This document shows positions 47,909 through 59,073 of a stretch of 64,000 bases of DNA, piece after piece; position 1 is the stretch's first letter, and each line of letters opens with the position of its first letter. A program made the position numbers and the translations under genes. The stretch is from Brachypterus glaber (Eukaryota; Arthropoda; Insecta; Coleoptera; Kateretidae), in NCBI GenBank assembly GCA_958510825.1, contig OY294047.1:43484006-43548005 (forward strand). The letters are read 5' to 3'. Under the pieces are notes generated by a model. That model was not told the DNA's origin. It made no database searches and saw only the letters and a program-made list of their open reading frames with translations.

Positions 47909-49743
47909 ACGGTACTCTTGAATGATCAATAGGTTGAACTAACGTGGCAAAAAAATCTGACCATGGAACATGGTAGTAGAAGGTTCACTTGTTATAGAAT
48001 CACCGACAGCCAAATCCCAAAAACTTGTTTTTGGAAAATAATGTTAAATAACCATCTGCAGAGTTCATGGTCAATACAAACTTAAAGTGTACATTATGTT
48101 GCATGATTTTGGTAGTAATTCTCGTGCTGATTCCGAATATGTTTTAAGTTACTCTCTATCTTTTTCGGTTTTTGAGAGAAAAGCGTATAAAAATCACAAA
48201 AATTATTTTTTCGCATGTTTTAATGTAGCCTAGTCATTTTGCTATAAGACAATAAAATAACTTTCTTAGCCTAAATTATTGTCCGATTCTCGTTCTGTAT
48301 TATTATAAAGGAACATCTCGTCTAACATTTTTGTGAAAATTTTTAAAATTTTATTATAAACGTGTTTAAATTAAAAAATTAATTATTTTGTTACATAGTG
48401 TTCATAATATATTTTTCACTTTGAAAAGTAATTGTCAGATGTGTACATAGACGTTCCTAAAGTTATTTTCTATATTTTGCCCAGACAAAAACATTTATTA
48501 TTATAGACTTCACAGTGTGAAGTATTGAACGATGGTTTTTAAATTAAATTAAAAACTCATCAACAATTTACCTCAGATCCAAAGTTTTTTACAATATACA
48601 CGTTTTTTTTATCAAATTCTGAACTACCTTCTTTCATTTTCTGTATAAAAAATAAGTAAAAATTAAAGGAATTAGATTTATATGCTTATGAATTTAAAAA
48701 CGGCTGCTTGTTTTTTTTTTCTAATACATGATAATTAAAGCTTAAGCATATAGCATATTATGTCTAAACAAAATAAAATAAATAAATAAATAAATTTTTT
48801 AGTTATCCTAAAATGGACTTCTTTACATTTTTTAAATGAAATTTTCACTCCGCAGGGAGCACAAACTTTTTTTTCTATTATTTTCGTGGTGGCTCATTAT
48901 CTAAGATAAATTTAAAAGTTATCAGTATAGAAGCAATTATTTATTTTATATCACCGTAATTTAAATTCTTTTTGGCAAAATATCACTCTTAAATCAAATA
49001 TATAATTATTAAGTTCAAAATACTTACATATATGTAAATAATACTGAAGGTAAAAAATAAAAGCCTTCATCAAAATTCAACATTTATTGTTATAACATTA
49101 TTTCTGACAAATAAGTCAATTTATAACAAGCTAGTAATAGGTCGGTTAATAGTATTATTAACATTCTCAAGTATTCGGTAAAAATTATTAACGCGCCTCT
49201 GTGTTGGACAAATCCATCAAATTTGAAACATCTGTAATGACACTGATTAACAAAAAAAAGTATTTTAATAAAAACGCGATTTCAAGGATGTTTAAATATG
49301 TATTTAGATTTACCAAAAGAAAAAAAAATCCAAGATATTCCTTTGGAACTATACATAACGAGAATCGGACTACAATTTAAGCCAAGAAAGTTATTTTATC
49401 GTCTTATAACAAAATGTCTAGGCTACATTAAAACATGCAAAAAAATATTTTTTGTGATTTTTATAAGCTTTGTTCTCGAAAATGGAAAAAGATAGAGAGT
49501 AACTTAAAACATATTCGGAATCAGCACGAGAAATACTACCAAAATCAAGCAACATAATGTACACTTTAAGTTTGTATTGACCATGAACTCTGCAGACGGT
49601 TATTTAACATTATTTTCCAAAAACAAGTTTTTGGGATTTGGCTGTCGATGGTTCTATAACAAGTGAACTTTCTACTACCATGTTCCATGGTCAGATTTTT
49701 TTGCCACGTTAGTTCAACTCATTGATCATTCAAGAGTACCGTG
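47909..49743. mobile_element. 1.8-kb element with ~410-bp terminal inverted repeats
   Basis: The left end CACGGTACTCTTGAATGATC and right end GATCATTCAAGAGTACCGTG are inverted, and similarity continues inward through GCACGAGAA.TACTACCAAAATCA-type blocks to about 48314 and 49335. The 1-kb centre is AT-rich with no substantial frame, so this is a non-autonomous element. Confidence 0.85.
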
Positions 49744-50129
49744 GATATTCAGAACTTTTCTGTAGGGAGCGATACCCATGAATTGTACACTTTTTGTTAA
49801 ACGGCTGTCAAAATTTTATTTTTAATATTTTATACTTAATTTTATTTTAGTTATCATATATGAAAACAAAAGAATACCGTTCAAGTGTTATACCTGAATA
49901 GTATTAATTTTTACCAAACCTACATGTAGGTTGTATACAACCATTTAAAAAAAAAACTTAACTTGTCCCATTCAAGAACACGGTTTATTGAATGAGACAA
50001 GAATAAAAATTGCTATTAAAGATAACAAATGATGAAAATAGCTGTTATTATTACTATTACTAATGACAATAAACCTATAAGGTCATTTCATAACAAAAAA
50101 TATAGCTGTTAAAGTGTTACATTTTTTTT

Positions 50130-50443
50130 TTAACATTGGCATTGGCAAAACATCATAGGTCCTATATTGACCGCCAAATAATTTCGGTCGTAAAATCGTA
50201 CATTGGCCAATCTAAGGCCGCAGTATTATGAACCAACTTACGTTGGCCAACTTAAGGCCGCCCAATGTAGGGCCAATGCAGTTTTGCCAACATTGGCCCG
50301 TTGTATGCAGCCGTAGGGCGGCTGATGACTCCTAAATATGCAGACCCAATGTGGGTTTGCCAACATTGGTCTAATGTAGAAAACATTGGCATACCAGTTG
50401 TTGGCCAACGGGCGGCCAACGCACCAATGTTTGCTGGGTGGTA
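50130..50443. mobile_element. Element built on CATTGGCCAA motifs
   Basis: At least ten diverged copies of (A)CATTGGCC / GGCCAA(TG/CT) in both orientations. The right end reads TTGCTGGGTGGTAC. The left boundary is uncertain. Non-coding. Confidence 0.6.
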
Positions 50444-50529
50444 CACTAGACCCTTTCTGTCCTTGATTGATTTCTTATTTAAAGGAGATGAATAGGAATT
50501 AAATATGCAATAAAATAGTTGTACCATTC

Positions 50530-50845
50530 AAGGAAATACTTATGTAATTCTAGATCAATTCTTCCAATTTTGAAAGTAATCCTCCCAACAACAAAAAAAT
50601 TATGAGGGTTAAACTGTTTTAAAAAATGAAAAAACTATCATTTAAAAAAATAATTTTTTTCCATTTTTTGCTAAAAGAAAATAAAAAAACTGAAAATGTT
50701 TTCTTAAGTTTTTTTTTAACAAAAAGGAAATAAAAATAAATAGGTGAAAAAAATGTTTTAGGTTTTTTTATTTTTTTTTTTATATTTTTCAAGTATTTCG
50801 GAAAATTATAATGCGTAGCATTATATATCTTCACGGCTTGTTTTA
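50530..50845 (+). repeat. 3' half of the tetranucleotide-bearing family
   Basis: AAAAAATTATGAGGGTTAAAC, T/A-rich tracts, then ATGCGTAGCATTATATATCT TCACGGCTTG. Confidence 0.65.
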
Positions 50846-51159
50846 AATTAATAATGTCCCAATTATTTATTGCTAATTATAAGTGCTTTTAAATTTCACT
50901 AATTTTCTGTTAATAACTGGGACGTCCACAGTAATTTAGTTTTAATTATCGTTACCTACGTCACTCTAAAATAAAGTATTTTAATGTTTTATATTAAGTA
51001 AGGTTTTTTCCTTAAAACTTTTTTTTCATTTTTTAGCTAAGGTATATTTACACTGATAAAAACATTTAAGGACGCTAATTTGTAGCCATTATAATGTTAA
51101 TTATGTTAATTATGTTAACCGTAATTTCATTAAATTATAGGTTACGTTCCTCTGTCTGT

Positions 51160-52520
51160 CACGATAAGTTCAAAAAGCTTTGAGCTGAAGACTTGAGACT
51201 ATAGGTTTCTTATCCAAAGTTCTCGAATGGGATCGTTATTGGTAAAAACGGGACAGGGTAAGGCGCCAAAGGAAGTAAAACTTTTTTTCAGTTTGTCCCT
51301 TATTTTTTCGTTTTTTTTTTGCAAATAAACATTTTTTTTTTAAATTTTCAATAAAATATACAGGGTTATTGTTTGGGTCCCACCCCTTAAAATTATTCCT
51401 TTAGGTGAAAAAAAAAAATCCTGATTTTTTTTTAAAACATTTAGAGGTCGCGCCCGGCGCTTTTTTGAATAGAAAATCATGTGAAGGATTTTTATTTTTT
51501 TAAGGATATAAAAACATAGATATTGGACTTTTATGAAACAAAAAAGTGTTTCTGGATAATAAAGAATATTCTCAATTTTTATGCCCCTTTACAAAAATAA
51601 AACGACTTTTTTATGGGGTGAAATTCTGAAAATTGACACATGGGGTTAACAAAGGCTAGAATAAAATGCCCTTAGAAATTTTTCCAAAGTTATTTTTTTC
51701 AATATGTGAGAATTCAGGAATTATATTTAATTTTTTGAAAAAAAGTACAGGTTGTCCCAAAAATAATTAAATATATCAATAAAAGCTAAAAAATGCATTA
51801 AATTGCAATAAAAATATTAATTTTGTAGAAAATAAATATAAAATGTTTTCAAAATACCTTGCAATATGCTATACTATAATACATTAAATAAGATTATTTC
51901 TCAAAAAAAGTGTGGGGCGCAAACCCTTAATTTATTTTTAAAAATCTGAAAAAAAAAATCTGCAACACCCAGTTAAATAAATAAACACATTTCAAAGCAA
52001 TTTGTATATATTATTATACTTTTTGGCCAAATATATAGAAATAAAAAAATTTTTTTTACATTTTCTGGGATTTGTGATTTTTTTTGAATTTTGACCCGTT
52101 CTTTTTCTTAAAAAAATAAATATGGGGCGTTAATTGGTACTTGGCAATGAATTTCTAAAAAAATAACCCATGAGAAAAATTTCTAAGTAACCTTTTTTGT
52201 AGCATAAATAAGCTTCATACGTCAATTTTATAATGTTTTTACCCTGGTAAAGTAATTTTTTCATGTAAAAGGATATTTTTATTTTTGAATATTCCCTTAT
52301 TATTCAAAAATAATTTTTCTTCCCAAAATCGCCTGATTTCAACATTTTTATATTTAAAATACCGCTGGGCGCAACCTCTAAATATTTTTTTTAATAATCT
52401 GAAAGAATTAAGGGTTGATTTTTGACCCAAATAAACATTTTTAGGAGGTGAGACCCCTAAAAAAATCCATGTTTTAATTTTGACTGGGTACCCTAATGAT
52501 GCATATTCCGAAAGAGTGGA
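51160..52520. repeat. Degenerate repeat region with inverted GAGGT(C/T)GCGCCC blocks
   Basis: TTTAGAGGTCGCGCCCGGCG (51440) recurs inverted as CGCTGGGCGCAACCTCTAAA (52363), with GGGTCCCACCCCTT / GAGGTGAGACCCCT further out. The first 100 bp resemble 10030-10150. A minus-strand frame (52239-52544) lies across the repeat and is not accepted. Confidence 0.5.
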
Positions 52521-52539
52521 CGTTTGTGACGGCCCACGA

Positions 52540-52738
52540 GTCATTTGGTTTGGACTTAGTTAATTGTTAATATACTTTTTTTTCGCAAAAAGGAAATAAA
52601 AAAATATTAAAAAATTTTCAATTTTTTTTAGTTTTTTTTTTTGAATTTTTTTTTTTGGGAAAATGCTATATACTATTTACTATGTATAATATATAATGGA
52701 ATGCGTAGCATTACATATCTTCACGGCTTGTTTTAACT
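52540..52738 (+). repeat. 3' end of the tetranucleotide-bearing family
   Basis: A T/A-rich stretch followed by GGAATGCGTAGCATTACATA TCTTCACGGCTTG. Confidence 0.65.
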
Positions 52739-53487
52739 TAACCTAACTTCCACGCAACTAAGCCGTTTATCACAACTCTTGGCCCTGAAGTATTTGGTCG
52801 TGACCATCGGCAGTTCACCTAAGTTCGTACTCACTTGATTTATTTGAATAATTTGCATTTGCGCTGCCTCACTTTAATCTTAAAATTTGACAACTTCTTA
52901 AAGAAGTTCGTTGTTTACATGCAAAATTTATCCATCCATGTTGTTTTTATGTAAAATCAGAAATGCACTCTATAAATTTAGGTATGGGAAAGGAACGAAA
53001 AGTCTAAACAAAGCTTGTTATTTATATTTTATTCCCCCTTTTTTACCCGGTTTTGGCCGGCAATAGTATATTGTTTTACTAAGAGGAAAAATTAAGATTT
53101 TTTTTACTAGTCTGTAGAATTTACGGACGACGCGAAGCGGAGTCCGGAAACTACAAACGAATAAAATGGCACTTTTCCTCTGAGTGAAACATACTATTTT
53201 TTCTTCAAGCATCCTATATATTGTTTTCAAATATTAATTTTTGAATTTAATTTATTCATTAATAAAGTATATTTTTTTTATTAAAATAGGCCAATAAAAC
53301 CCTTTCGAAATAAACTTAAACCTTCCTTAGCTCATTTTAAATTTTTTTCGTAGGCCAAATCGTACACTTTTCGCGATTTCGATGGTAACTTGTCTAATCT
53401 AGAATTTGCAATTTCGGAGAGATTTGTAGGTGTATAAACCATTTATTCTTCTTCAATCATTTTTAATCAATTTCACACAAGGTTTTT

Positions 53488-53694
53488 GCACAGAATCTCT
53501 CTCTCTCTCTCTTTATTTTTGGCCTTTCCCTTCCGGATAATTAGCCAGGGTTTCTCTATTTTTTTGTGACCATCCAGTGCGCAAGACTAGTCGCATATGT
53601 ATGCTGCTTGGCACACTTTTTTCTTTTTTCTTTTCTTCTCCAATTTATGTATTTTTTTTTTCTCTCTTCTATTTTTCTTAATGCACAGAATCTC
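53488..53694 (-). mobile_element. Short LINE/SINE-like insertion with 12-bp target duplication
   Basis: 183 bp (53500-53682) lie between direct copies of GCACAGAATCTC. On the minus strand the insert ends in an AAAATAAAGAGAGAGAG-type tail next to the duplication, as expected of a target-primed retroposon. The equivalent positions in the two other arm copies (about 56265 and 62805) lack it. No coding sequence is recognised. Confidence 0.65.
53493..53511. repeat. (CT)9 tail of a retroposon
   Basis: Simple repeat at the end of the insertion 53500-53682. Confidence 0.85.
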
Positions 53695-54037
53695 GAATCA
53701 ACCACCTGTTTACATTATAAACAAACAAGTTTGAAGTATGGCTGTCATCAAAGTCAAAGAGTGCTGCCGCCAGTGGTGGTTTTGCTAACTAACTTTTTTT
53801 TTTACGGCGTACAACAATGAACTTTTATTTTACTGTAAAAAAATAGATCACTTCTAACTAGTGTGTTCAGTTATAAAATATGAACATTTTAGTACGCTTG
53901 AAGAAAAAAGCTTTTTTTTTGTTTTTTTTTTCGCTAAAATACTCGTAATTTTTTTTTTGAAATTTTGACTTATGTCGACATTAGAGAGCTAACGGACGTA
54001 GTTTTTAACAAGTCTGTTTTTAATTTTTGTGTTTCAG

Positions 54038-55430
54038 ACCAATGGGAGTGAGGCTATAGCTGGAATCTTAGAAGAAAATCTAACTTCAATTTCATCTTAC
54101 TTTAAATGGTGAGAACCTATCATATACATATATAGCTATTATAGCTATACACGGGATTACATGCTTAGTTTCCACCCCATGAATAACCCATTAGTAGTCG
54201 ATTTGATCTAATGCCAATTAAAAGCAGCACTTTGTGGTATGTATAATTAATAAATACTTGTTTGGATCATTACATGAAACCCTTGTATAATTTGCCTACA
54301 TAATCATAATTATCAGCAAAATAACACAGGCACACAAAAAAAGTGTGCGGTAACCAAAAAAGCGACCTATACCGGGTGTTTCAGGAAGGTGGTTCACACC
54401 ACTTAACTTTTTTACTTTTTTAAGTAGGATCTTGAAATTTGCAGAAGCTCTATTATGTATAATTTAAGATTTTTTTAACATACTTTTTTGAATCGAATTT
54501 TCAATTTTTAAATAGAACACCCTGTATATTTTTACATATTTTGATTCAGAAATAAATTCTGACAACAAGCATGTGTCACTTGACAAATTTTGACAGGTCT
54601 TGTAATTTTTAAGTTAAATTTTCATTTTAAATCTTTTGTGTTTTAATGCCAAGTTCTTCCAAATAAACTATTCATGTGTGGTATCAAAATGTTCATAAGA
54701 AAATTATCTTTCATTTTAACCTAATGAGGCACCCTTTCCATTTGAAAAAAAAGACTTATGAACCAAAGTATGATTTTCGAACTTTTAAGAGCCCACCACA
54801 TTTAGAGTTTGGGGAAAAAAATCAAAATAGTATTTTTCTGAAGATACTATATCAACAATTAAGCGAATAAGCACTCTAGATTTAATAAAAATTTAAATAA
54901 AAAATGACATGAACTGCCAAAAAATGACAAGTGGCACATGCTTGTTTTCAGAATTGATTTTAAAATCGAAATATGTAAAAATATACGGGGTGTTCCATTT
55001 AAAAATCGAAAGTTCGAATAATTTCCGGTGAAACCAGAAGTGCTAAAAAATGCCTAACCATGTCAAAAATCCTAAATTATACACAATATAGCTCCTGCAA
55101 ATTTCATGATCCTACATAAAAAAGTAAAAAAGTTAAGCGGTGTGAACCACCTTCCTAAAACACCCTGTATAGCATTGATTGAAATATTCTGCTTACCATT
55201 TTTTTATTCGAGTTTGAATATTTAGTTTGGTCAAATTATCTCAAGTTTTCCATCAACAAGCAAAAGTCGAAAATGAGTTTTTTAATAGCTCTTATGTTCA
55301 AAAAGATTTCTCCATGAATTGGTTAAAAAAAATTATTGTCGTTAACAATGAAAGTTTCAACATGATAAACATTTTGAACAGCTTAACGGATTTTTACAAT
55401 TCTTACGTTAAATTTTTTTTTTGTTACTGA
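54038..55430 (+). CDS. Possible two-exon gene fragment of unknown function
   Basis: Exon A (54038-54108, 71 nt) follows a pyrimidine-rich acceptor (ttttgtgtttcag) and ends at donor TG|GTGAGA. It reads TNGSEAIAGILEENLTSISS then YFK, ending two bases into a codon. Exon B (55226-55430) follows acceptor tatttag, supplies the third base and continues in frame: LVKLSQVFHQQAKVENEF, then SYVQKDFSMNWLKKIIVV, then INILNSLTDFYNSYVKFFFCY and stop. The phase match across the intron is what makes this more than a chance frame. The intron holds the foldback 54369-55170. No earlier exon or promoter is seen, and the pair lies inside a large foldback, so it may be a decayed transposon gene, a captured gene tail, or chance. 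Confidence 0.35.
54369..55170. mobile_element. Foldback element, copy 2 (ACCGGGTGTTTCAGG ends)
   Basis: Inverted ends ACCGGGTGTTTCAGGAAGG and CCTTCCTAAAACACCCTGTA extend through AAGTAGGATCTTGAAATTTGC-like arms. It is the reverse complement of the element at 7985-8824, with a central region about TGTGTGGTATCAAAATGTTC in both. Non-coding. Confidence 0.8.
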
Positions 55431-55539
55431 AACTGAACTGAAATAGAAAAAATTATTAAAAATACTCGTTTCATAAAAATATTGGTGCACTTGCCTATTA
55501 AAAAACTCGACGCAAGCGATTTGTTTTTTTTTTTAACTT

Positions 55540-56035
55540 AATCGCATACGCGAAACCTAAAAACGAAAATCATCCGCTACAGCACGTCTATTATACAAGA
55601 CAATTTAGATCACCCAAACCCCCTCATTTCAAACTTTCTAGATTACGATCACGAAATACACAACACTCACAAAAAGATCAAAAACGTCCTCAACCAGTAA
55701 TGGTACCCACTAATACAGGACAGATGCATTCCCAGCATCAGTGAGCTAGTCTCACTCCTTCCGCACATCCCTCCTCTCCCTATCCCATCCCTCCCCATCC
55801 CCCTCCCACCCACTCCCCAGCGCCGAATTATGACAGATGCTACTCGCATCAGTGAGCAGAGACTCACTCCCCAATAAATTATGACAGATGCAACTCGCAT
55901 CAGTGAGCATAGACTCACTGCCCCAAACTTCAATTCAGATCAAGTATTTTTTTAGATAAATGAGCCATAGGCTGCGCCTGTCTCTTAAAGACCCAAACAA
56001 ACTATTGATGATGATACGCTAAAAATGTCTATAAT
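55540..56035 (+). pseudogene. Jockey-like LINE 3' end (RT C-terminus plus 3' UTR)
   Basis: Plus-strand residues NLKTKIIRYS, NLDHPNPLISNFLDYD and HKKIKNVLNQ-stop (stop near 55700) resemble the extreme C-terminus of Jockey-clade reverse transcriptases (H.NPLI..L). Beyond the stop lies a C-rich 3' UTR with three diverged repeats of GACAGATGC.ACTCGCATCAGTGAGCA.AGACTCACT type at about 55718, 55830 and 55879. It sits between the arms of the 53-57 kb foldback. Confidence 0.6.
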
Positions 56036-56044
56036 GAAACTAGT

Positions 56045-56975
56045 ATTTTAATATACTATTTTCTTCAAGCGTACTAAAATGTTCATATTTTATAACTGAA
56101 CACACTAGTTAGAAGTGATCTATTTTTTTACAGTAAAAAAATGAGTTCATTGTTGTACGCCGTAAAAAAAGTTAGTTAGCAAACCAACGGCTGGCGGCAG
56201 CACTCTTTGACCTTTATGACAGCCATACTTCAAATTTGTTTATTTATTATGTAAACAGGTGGTTGTGCAAAAACCTTGTGTGAAATTGATTAAAAATTAT
56301 TAAAGAAGAATAAATGGTTTATACACCTACAAATCTCTCCGAAATTGCAAATGCTACATTAGACAAGTTACCATCGAATCGCGAAAAGTGTACGATTTAG
56401 CCTACGAAAAAAATTTAAAATGAGCTAAGGAAGGTTTAAGTTTATTTCGAAAGGGTTTTATTGGCCTATTTTAATAAAAAAAACATACTTTATTACTGAA
56501 TAAATTAAATTCAAAAATTAATATTTAAAAAAAATATATAGGATGCTTGAAGAAAAAATAGTATGTTTCACACAGAGGAAAAGTACCTTTTTTTACTCGC
56601 GTCGTCCGTAAATTCTACAGACTAGTAAAAAAAGCTTCACTTTTCCTCTTAGTAGTTTAGTTTAGTTTAGTTTAGTTCAGTGCGGGGTTCACTGCCCTCA
56701 ACACCTGGTCCTTACGGACCTTTGTGTTAACCGCACAGATCTCCTCATAACAACCCTGTTTCTTTTATAAAGTCCAGGTACGGTTTCAGGGGAGTGTTAA
56801 TAATCTCGTTTGGTTCCAGCGAGTCGTGCCCAAAGTACCTCCATCTTAGGCCTATTAGAGATGGACATTCACATATGACGTGGTAGGGCTCTTCGTCCCA
56901 TTCCCCACATCTCCTGCACAGGGGGCTCGTAGTCTGTCCCATTTGGTTTTTCCTCTTAGTAAAACAATATACTTT
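56045..56975 (+). repeat. Right arm of the 3.9-kb foldback (arm copy B)
   Basis: Inverted copy of 53068-53925, interrupted by the R1-like LINE at 56655-56947. Its MVYTPTNLSEIAN frame has lost one base near 56375 and is frameshifted after LPS. Arms A and B enclose about 2.1 kb holding the exon pair 54038-55430, a foldback element and a Jockey 3' end. Confidence 0.8.
56641..56961 (-). mobile_element. 5'-truncated R1-like LINE insertion with 14-bp target duplication
   Basis: Insert 56655-56947 is flanked by perfect copies of TTTTCCTCTTAGTA (56641-56654 and 56948-56961). On the minus strand it codes 65 residues with CRRCGEWDEEPYHVICECP, the cysteine/histidine cluster near the C-terminus of R1/I-type LINE proteins, then a stop at 56745. 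A 3' UTR and a (TAAAC)4 tail end directly at the target duplication. The other arm of the foldback (53068-53100) preserves the uninterrupted target, confirming an insertion. Confidence 0.85.
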
Positions 56976-57762
56976 TATTTATTATTCAAAGTAATAGAAC
57001 AGAGGTTTGGCGAGTTCTGCGGTTTTCTATAGAGTACACTCTGTAAATTACAATATCTTGAATAGTTACAGAATTATTTACATATTGTTAAGGCAAGAGG
57101 GCCATAAAGTGTAAATTCGGCGGTTAATCCATATCTGGCTTGAGCACAGCCTCCCATTAATTCCCGGCTCCAAGGAGCTCTTCCACGTGAAGATGCAGAG
57201 GCGGGTTTAGGCAATGTGGTGCACGGGGTTAGTGGTTCTTTTAGCGCTCCCTTAAGGGAAATAATTTCTAGTAAGAAACTGGTGTACCTAACTCTTTGGT
57301 TCAGGCCGGTTTTTGCACCTGTTTGTCGTTTTTAATGTTTTTGGAGTACATAATCTGGACCAGTGAAAAAGCTATTAATTTTTTCCTGACATAAGATTCT
57401 TTTTGCACGACCAAGACTAAAACTTAATTTTACGCTTTCCTTTGCGGGACTAAACTTGTCGTTTTTCTCCCTAGGAAAATAAATCACAGCTACCTTGATA
57501 ATACTATTAAAATATTATACATACTATGTACATTACTGGTACAAAAATTAGATTTGGTGATGTTTTGTAATAAATAAGCGATTCAAACGAATTTATACGA
57601 TTTTAACAAAAAAAAAACCTTTAAAAATAACATTGTTTAAATTACTTAAAATTTATCGTCTTCGTCCATTTTTTCAAACTGACGTTTGTGTCAACCATAT
57701 TAAAAAAAAAAACAATTAAAATCGGGATAGCCGTGAAACTAACTTTTCCTAATTCACAGGTA
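56976..57762. other. No gene seen; moderately GC-rich stretch at 57100-57320
   Basis: CCATTAATTCCCGGCTCCAA and similar sequence is less AT-rich than its surroundings but contains no open frame or recognised terminal repeat; it could be an LTR or a LINE untranslated region. Confidence 0.35.
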
Positions 57763-58004
57763 TGGGAACGTTCAACTATTATGTAACGCAAATTGTACCA
57801 AAATTCATACACTTCATACCCCGGTTCTCGCGTTATTATAGATTATAGAGATTTCATATTTTGGCTACCCCTCCTAATAGGGGGTGTGTTAGGGGGGGTA
57901 GCCAAAATATGAAATCTCTACAGCCTTGAATAACGCGAGAACCGAGGTATAAAGTGTAAGAATTTTGGTATATTTTGCGTTACGTATTACTTGAACGTTC
58001 CCTA
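57763..58004. mobile_element. Hairpin MITE (GGGAACGTTCAA ends), copy 1
   Basis: The ends GGGAACGTTCAA / TTGAACGTTCCC and inner GAGATTTCATATTTTGGCTA / TAGCCAAAATATGAAATCTC form a nearly full-length palindrome of 242 bp. Confidence 0.85.
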
Positions 58005-58068
58005 TCCTGATTATTTTTTAATTTTAACTACCTGCTTAAATTATATTTGCTAGTGCAAAAAATGGTGT

Positions 58069-58196
58069 ATATACCTTAGGACTAAACGTGGCTGTTTTAG
58101 TCCCTTGCATTTCTGTTTCCCTTGCTCGCTACGCTCGCTCAGGAAACACTCATGCAGCGGGACTAAAACAGCCAGTTTAGACCCTTGGTATATAAA
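58069..58196. repeat. Hairpin with TATATACCAAGG-like ends, variant
   Basis: The ends TATATACCTTAGG / CCCTTGGTATATA and inner TGGCTGTTTTAGTCCC / GGGACTAAAACAGCC are inverted around GCTCGCTACGCTCGCT. The design matches the ATACCAAGG family hairpin with different arm sequence. Confidence 0.65.
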
Positions 58197-58689
58197 TAAC
58201 TATTGATTAAATATTATAGTGACTTTTAAGGGCCAGGTGAGCTTTCCTGGCTATCTCAAAAAATAAGTATGTGGAATATGCACTTGCAAATCTCTTTCAG
58301 TTTTGTAAAAAAGTAGGTAATGTAACTTTCGTTTTAGGTCTTTAGCTGAAAACAAACAATGCAGAGAGTCACTTCTACGTCCTTTTTACTTTTTGCCCAC
58401 TTTCTTAGATACGCCACTGTGAAGGTGAATTGCACACGAAAACTTTCCTAATGATAAACTTTAATGTCTATTGTAATTCAAGTTTAATTATGACTTTGCT
58501 CGTTCATGCTCTATTTAAACAGTTAAACAAACGTAGTAACATCGGCTGATTTAGATACAGAATAGAGGGTTGCCTTGTAACGAGTTACAAAGTAATAAAT
58601 TTCGATAATGACAAAGTGTGTAAATATGTTTAAAAGCCTTCAAGTAATATGAGAAAGCATTCTAACAAAATCCCAAATACAGGGCACAG

Positions 58690-58857
58690 CTCCCATAACC
58701 TCAAAAAACATATCAGTATGTTTTTGAGGTTATGTTTAAAATTGGATCTAACTTTTAAATTTAGACCTCAAATTCGGATTCAGCGGCTCAAAATACATAG
58801 GAATTGACTAGTCGAGTCCGTCGGAGATCCAATTTTTTAATTTTGTGTGGCTGTGTC
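58690..58857. repeat. ACAGCC family element (reverse orientation)
   Basis: TAACCTCAAAAAACATA, ATTCGGATTCAGCGGCTCAA, and TTTTGTGTGGCTGTGTC at the right end. It abuts the next MITE directly. Confidence 0.65.
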
Positions 58858-58860
58858 AGT

Positions 58861-59073
58861 ATTACTTAACGCAAATTGTACCAAAATTCATAAACTTCAG
58901 TTCCCGCGTTATTAAAGGATGTAGAGATTTTGTATTTTGGCTACCCCCCCCCCCAACACAAGGGGGGGTAGCCAAAACATTAAATATCTACATCCTTTAA
59001 TAACGCGAGAACTGGGATTTGAAGTTTATGAATTTTGGAACAATTTGCGTTACGTAATACTTGAACGTTCCCT
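58861..59073. mobile_element. Hairpin MITE, copy 2 (left end lost)
   Basis: Matches 57763-58004 from ACGCAAATTGTACCAAAATT to TTGAACGTTCCC. The first ~15 bp of the left arm are missing where it meets the ACAGCC element, consistent with a deletion at that junction. Confidence 0.8.

Larger units (their letters stand above)
53068..53925 (-). repeat. Left arm of the 3.9-kb foldback (arm copy A)
   Basis: Reverse complement of 56045-56975 and of 62590-63205. From its inner end (53925) on the minus strand it carries CTTCAAGCGTACTAAAATG, TAACTGAACACACTAGTTAG, a block around TTGTACGCCGTAAAAAAA, and a 36-codon open frame starting MVYTPTNLSEIAN. It ends near CCTCTTAGTAAAACAATATAC. A retroposon insertion lies at 53500-53682. 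Confidence 0.8.

Noticed and set aside
52239..52544. 101-codon minus-strand frame
   Set aside because: Lies across a degenerate repeat whose related blocks at 51440-51950 are not open in the same frame.
53566..53820. 84-codon plus-strand frame, also present antisense at 62677-62880
   Set aside because: Half of it is inside a retroposon insertion, and the shared part is simply the repeated arm read in the antisense direction.
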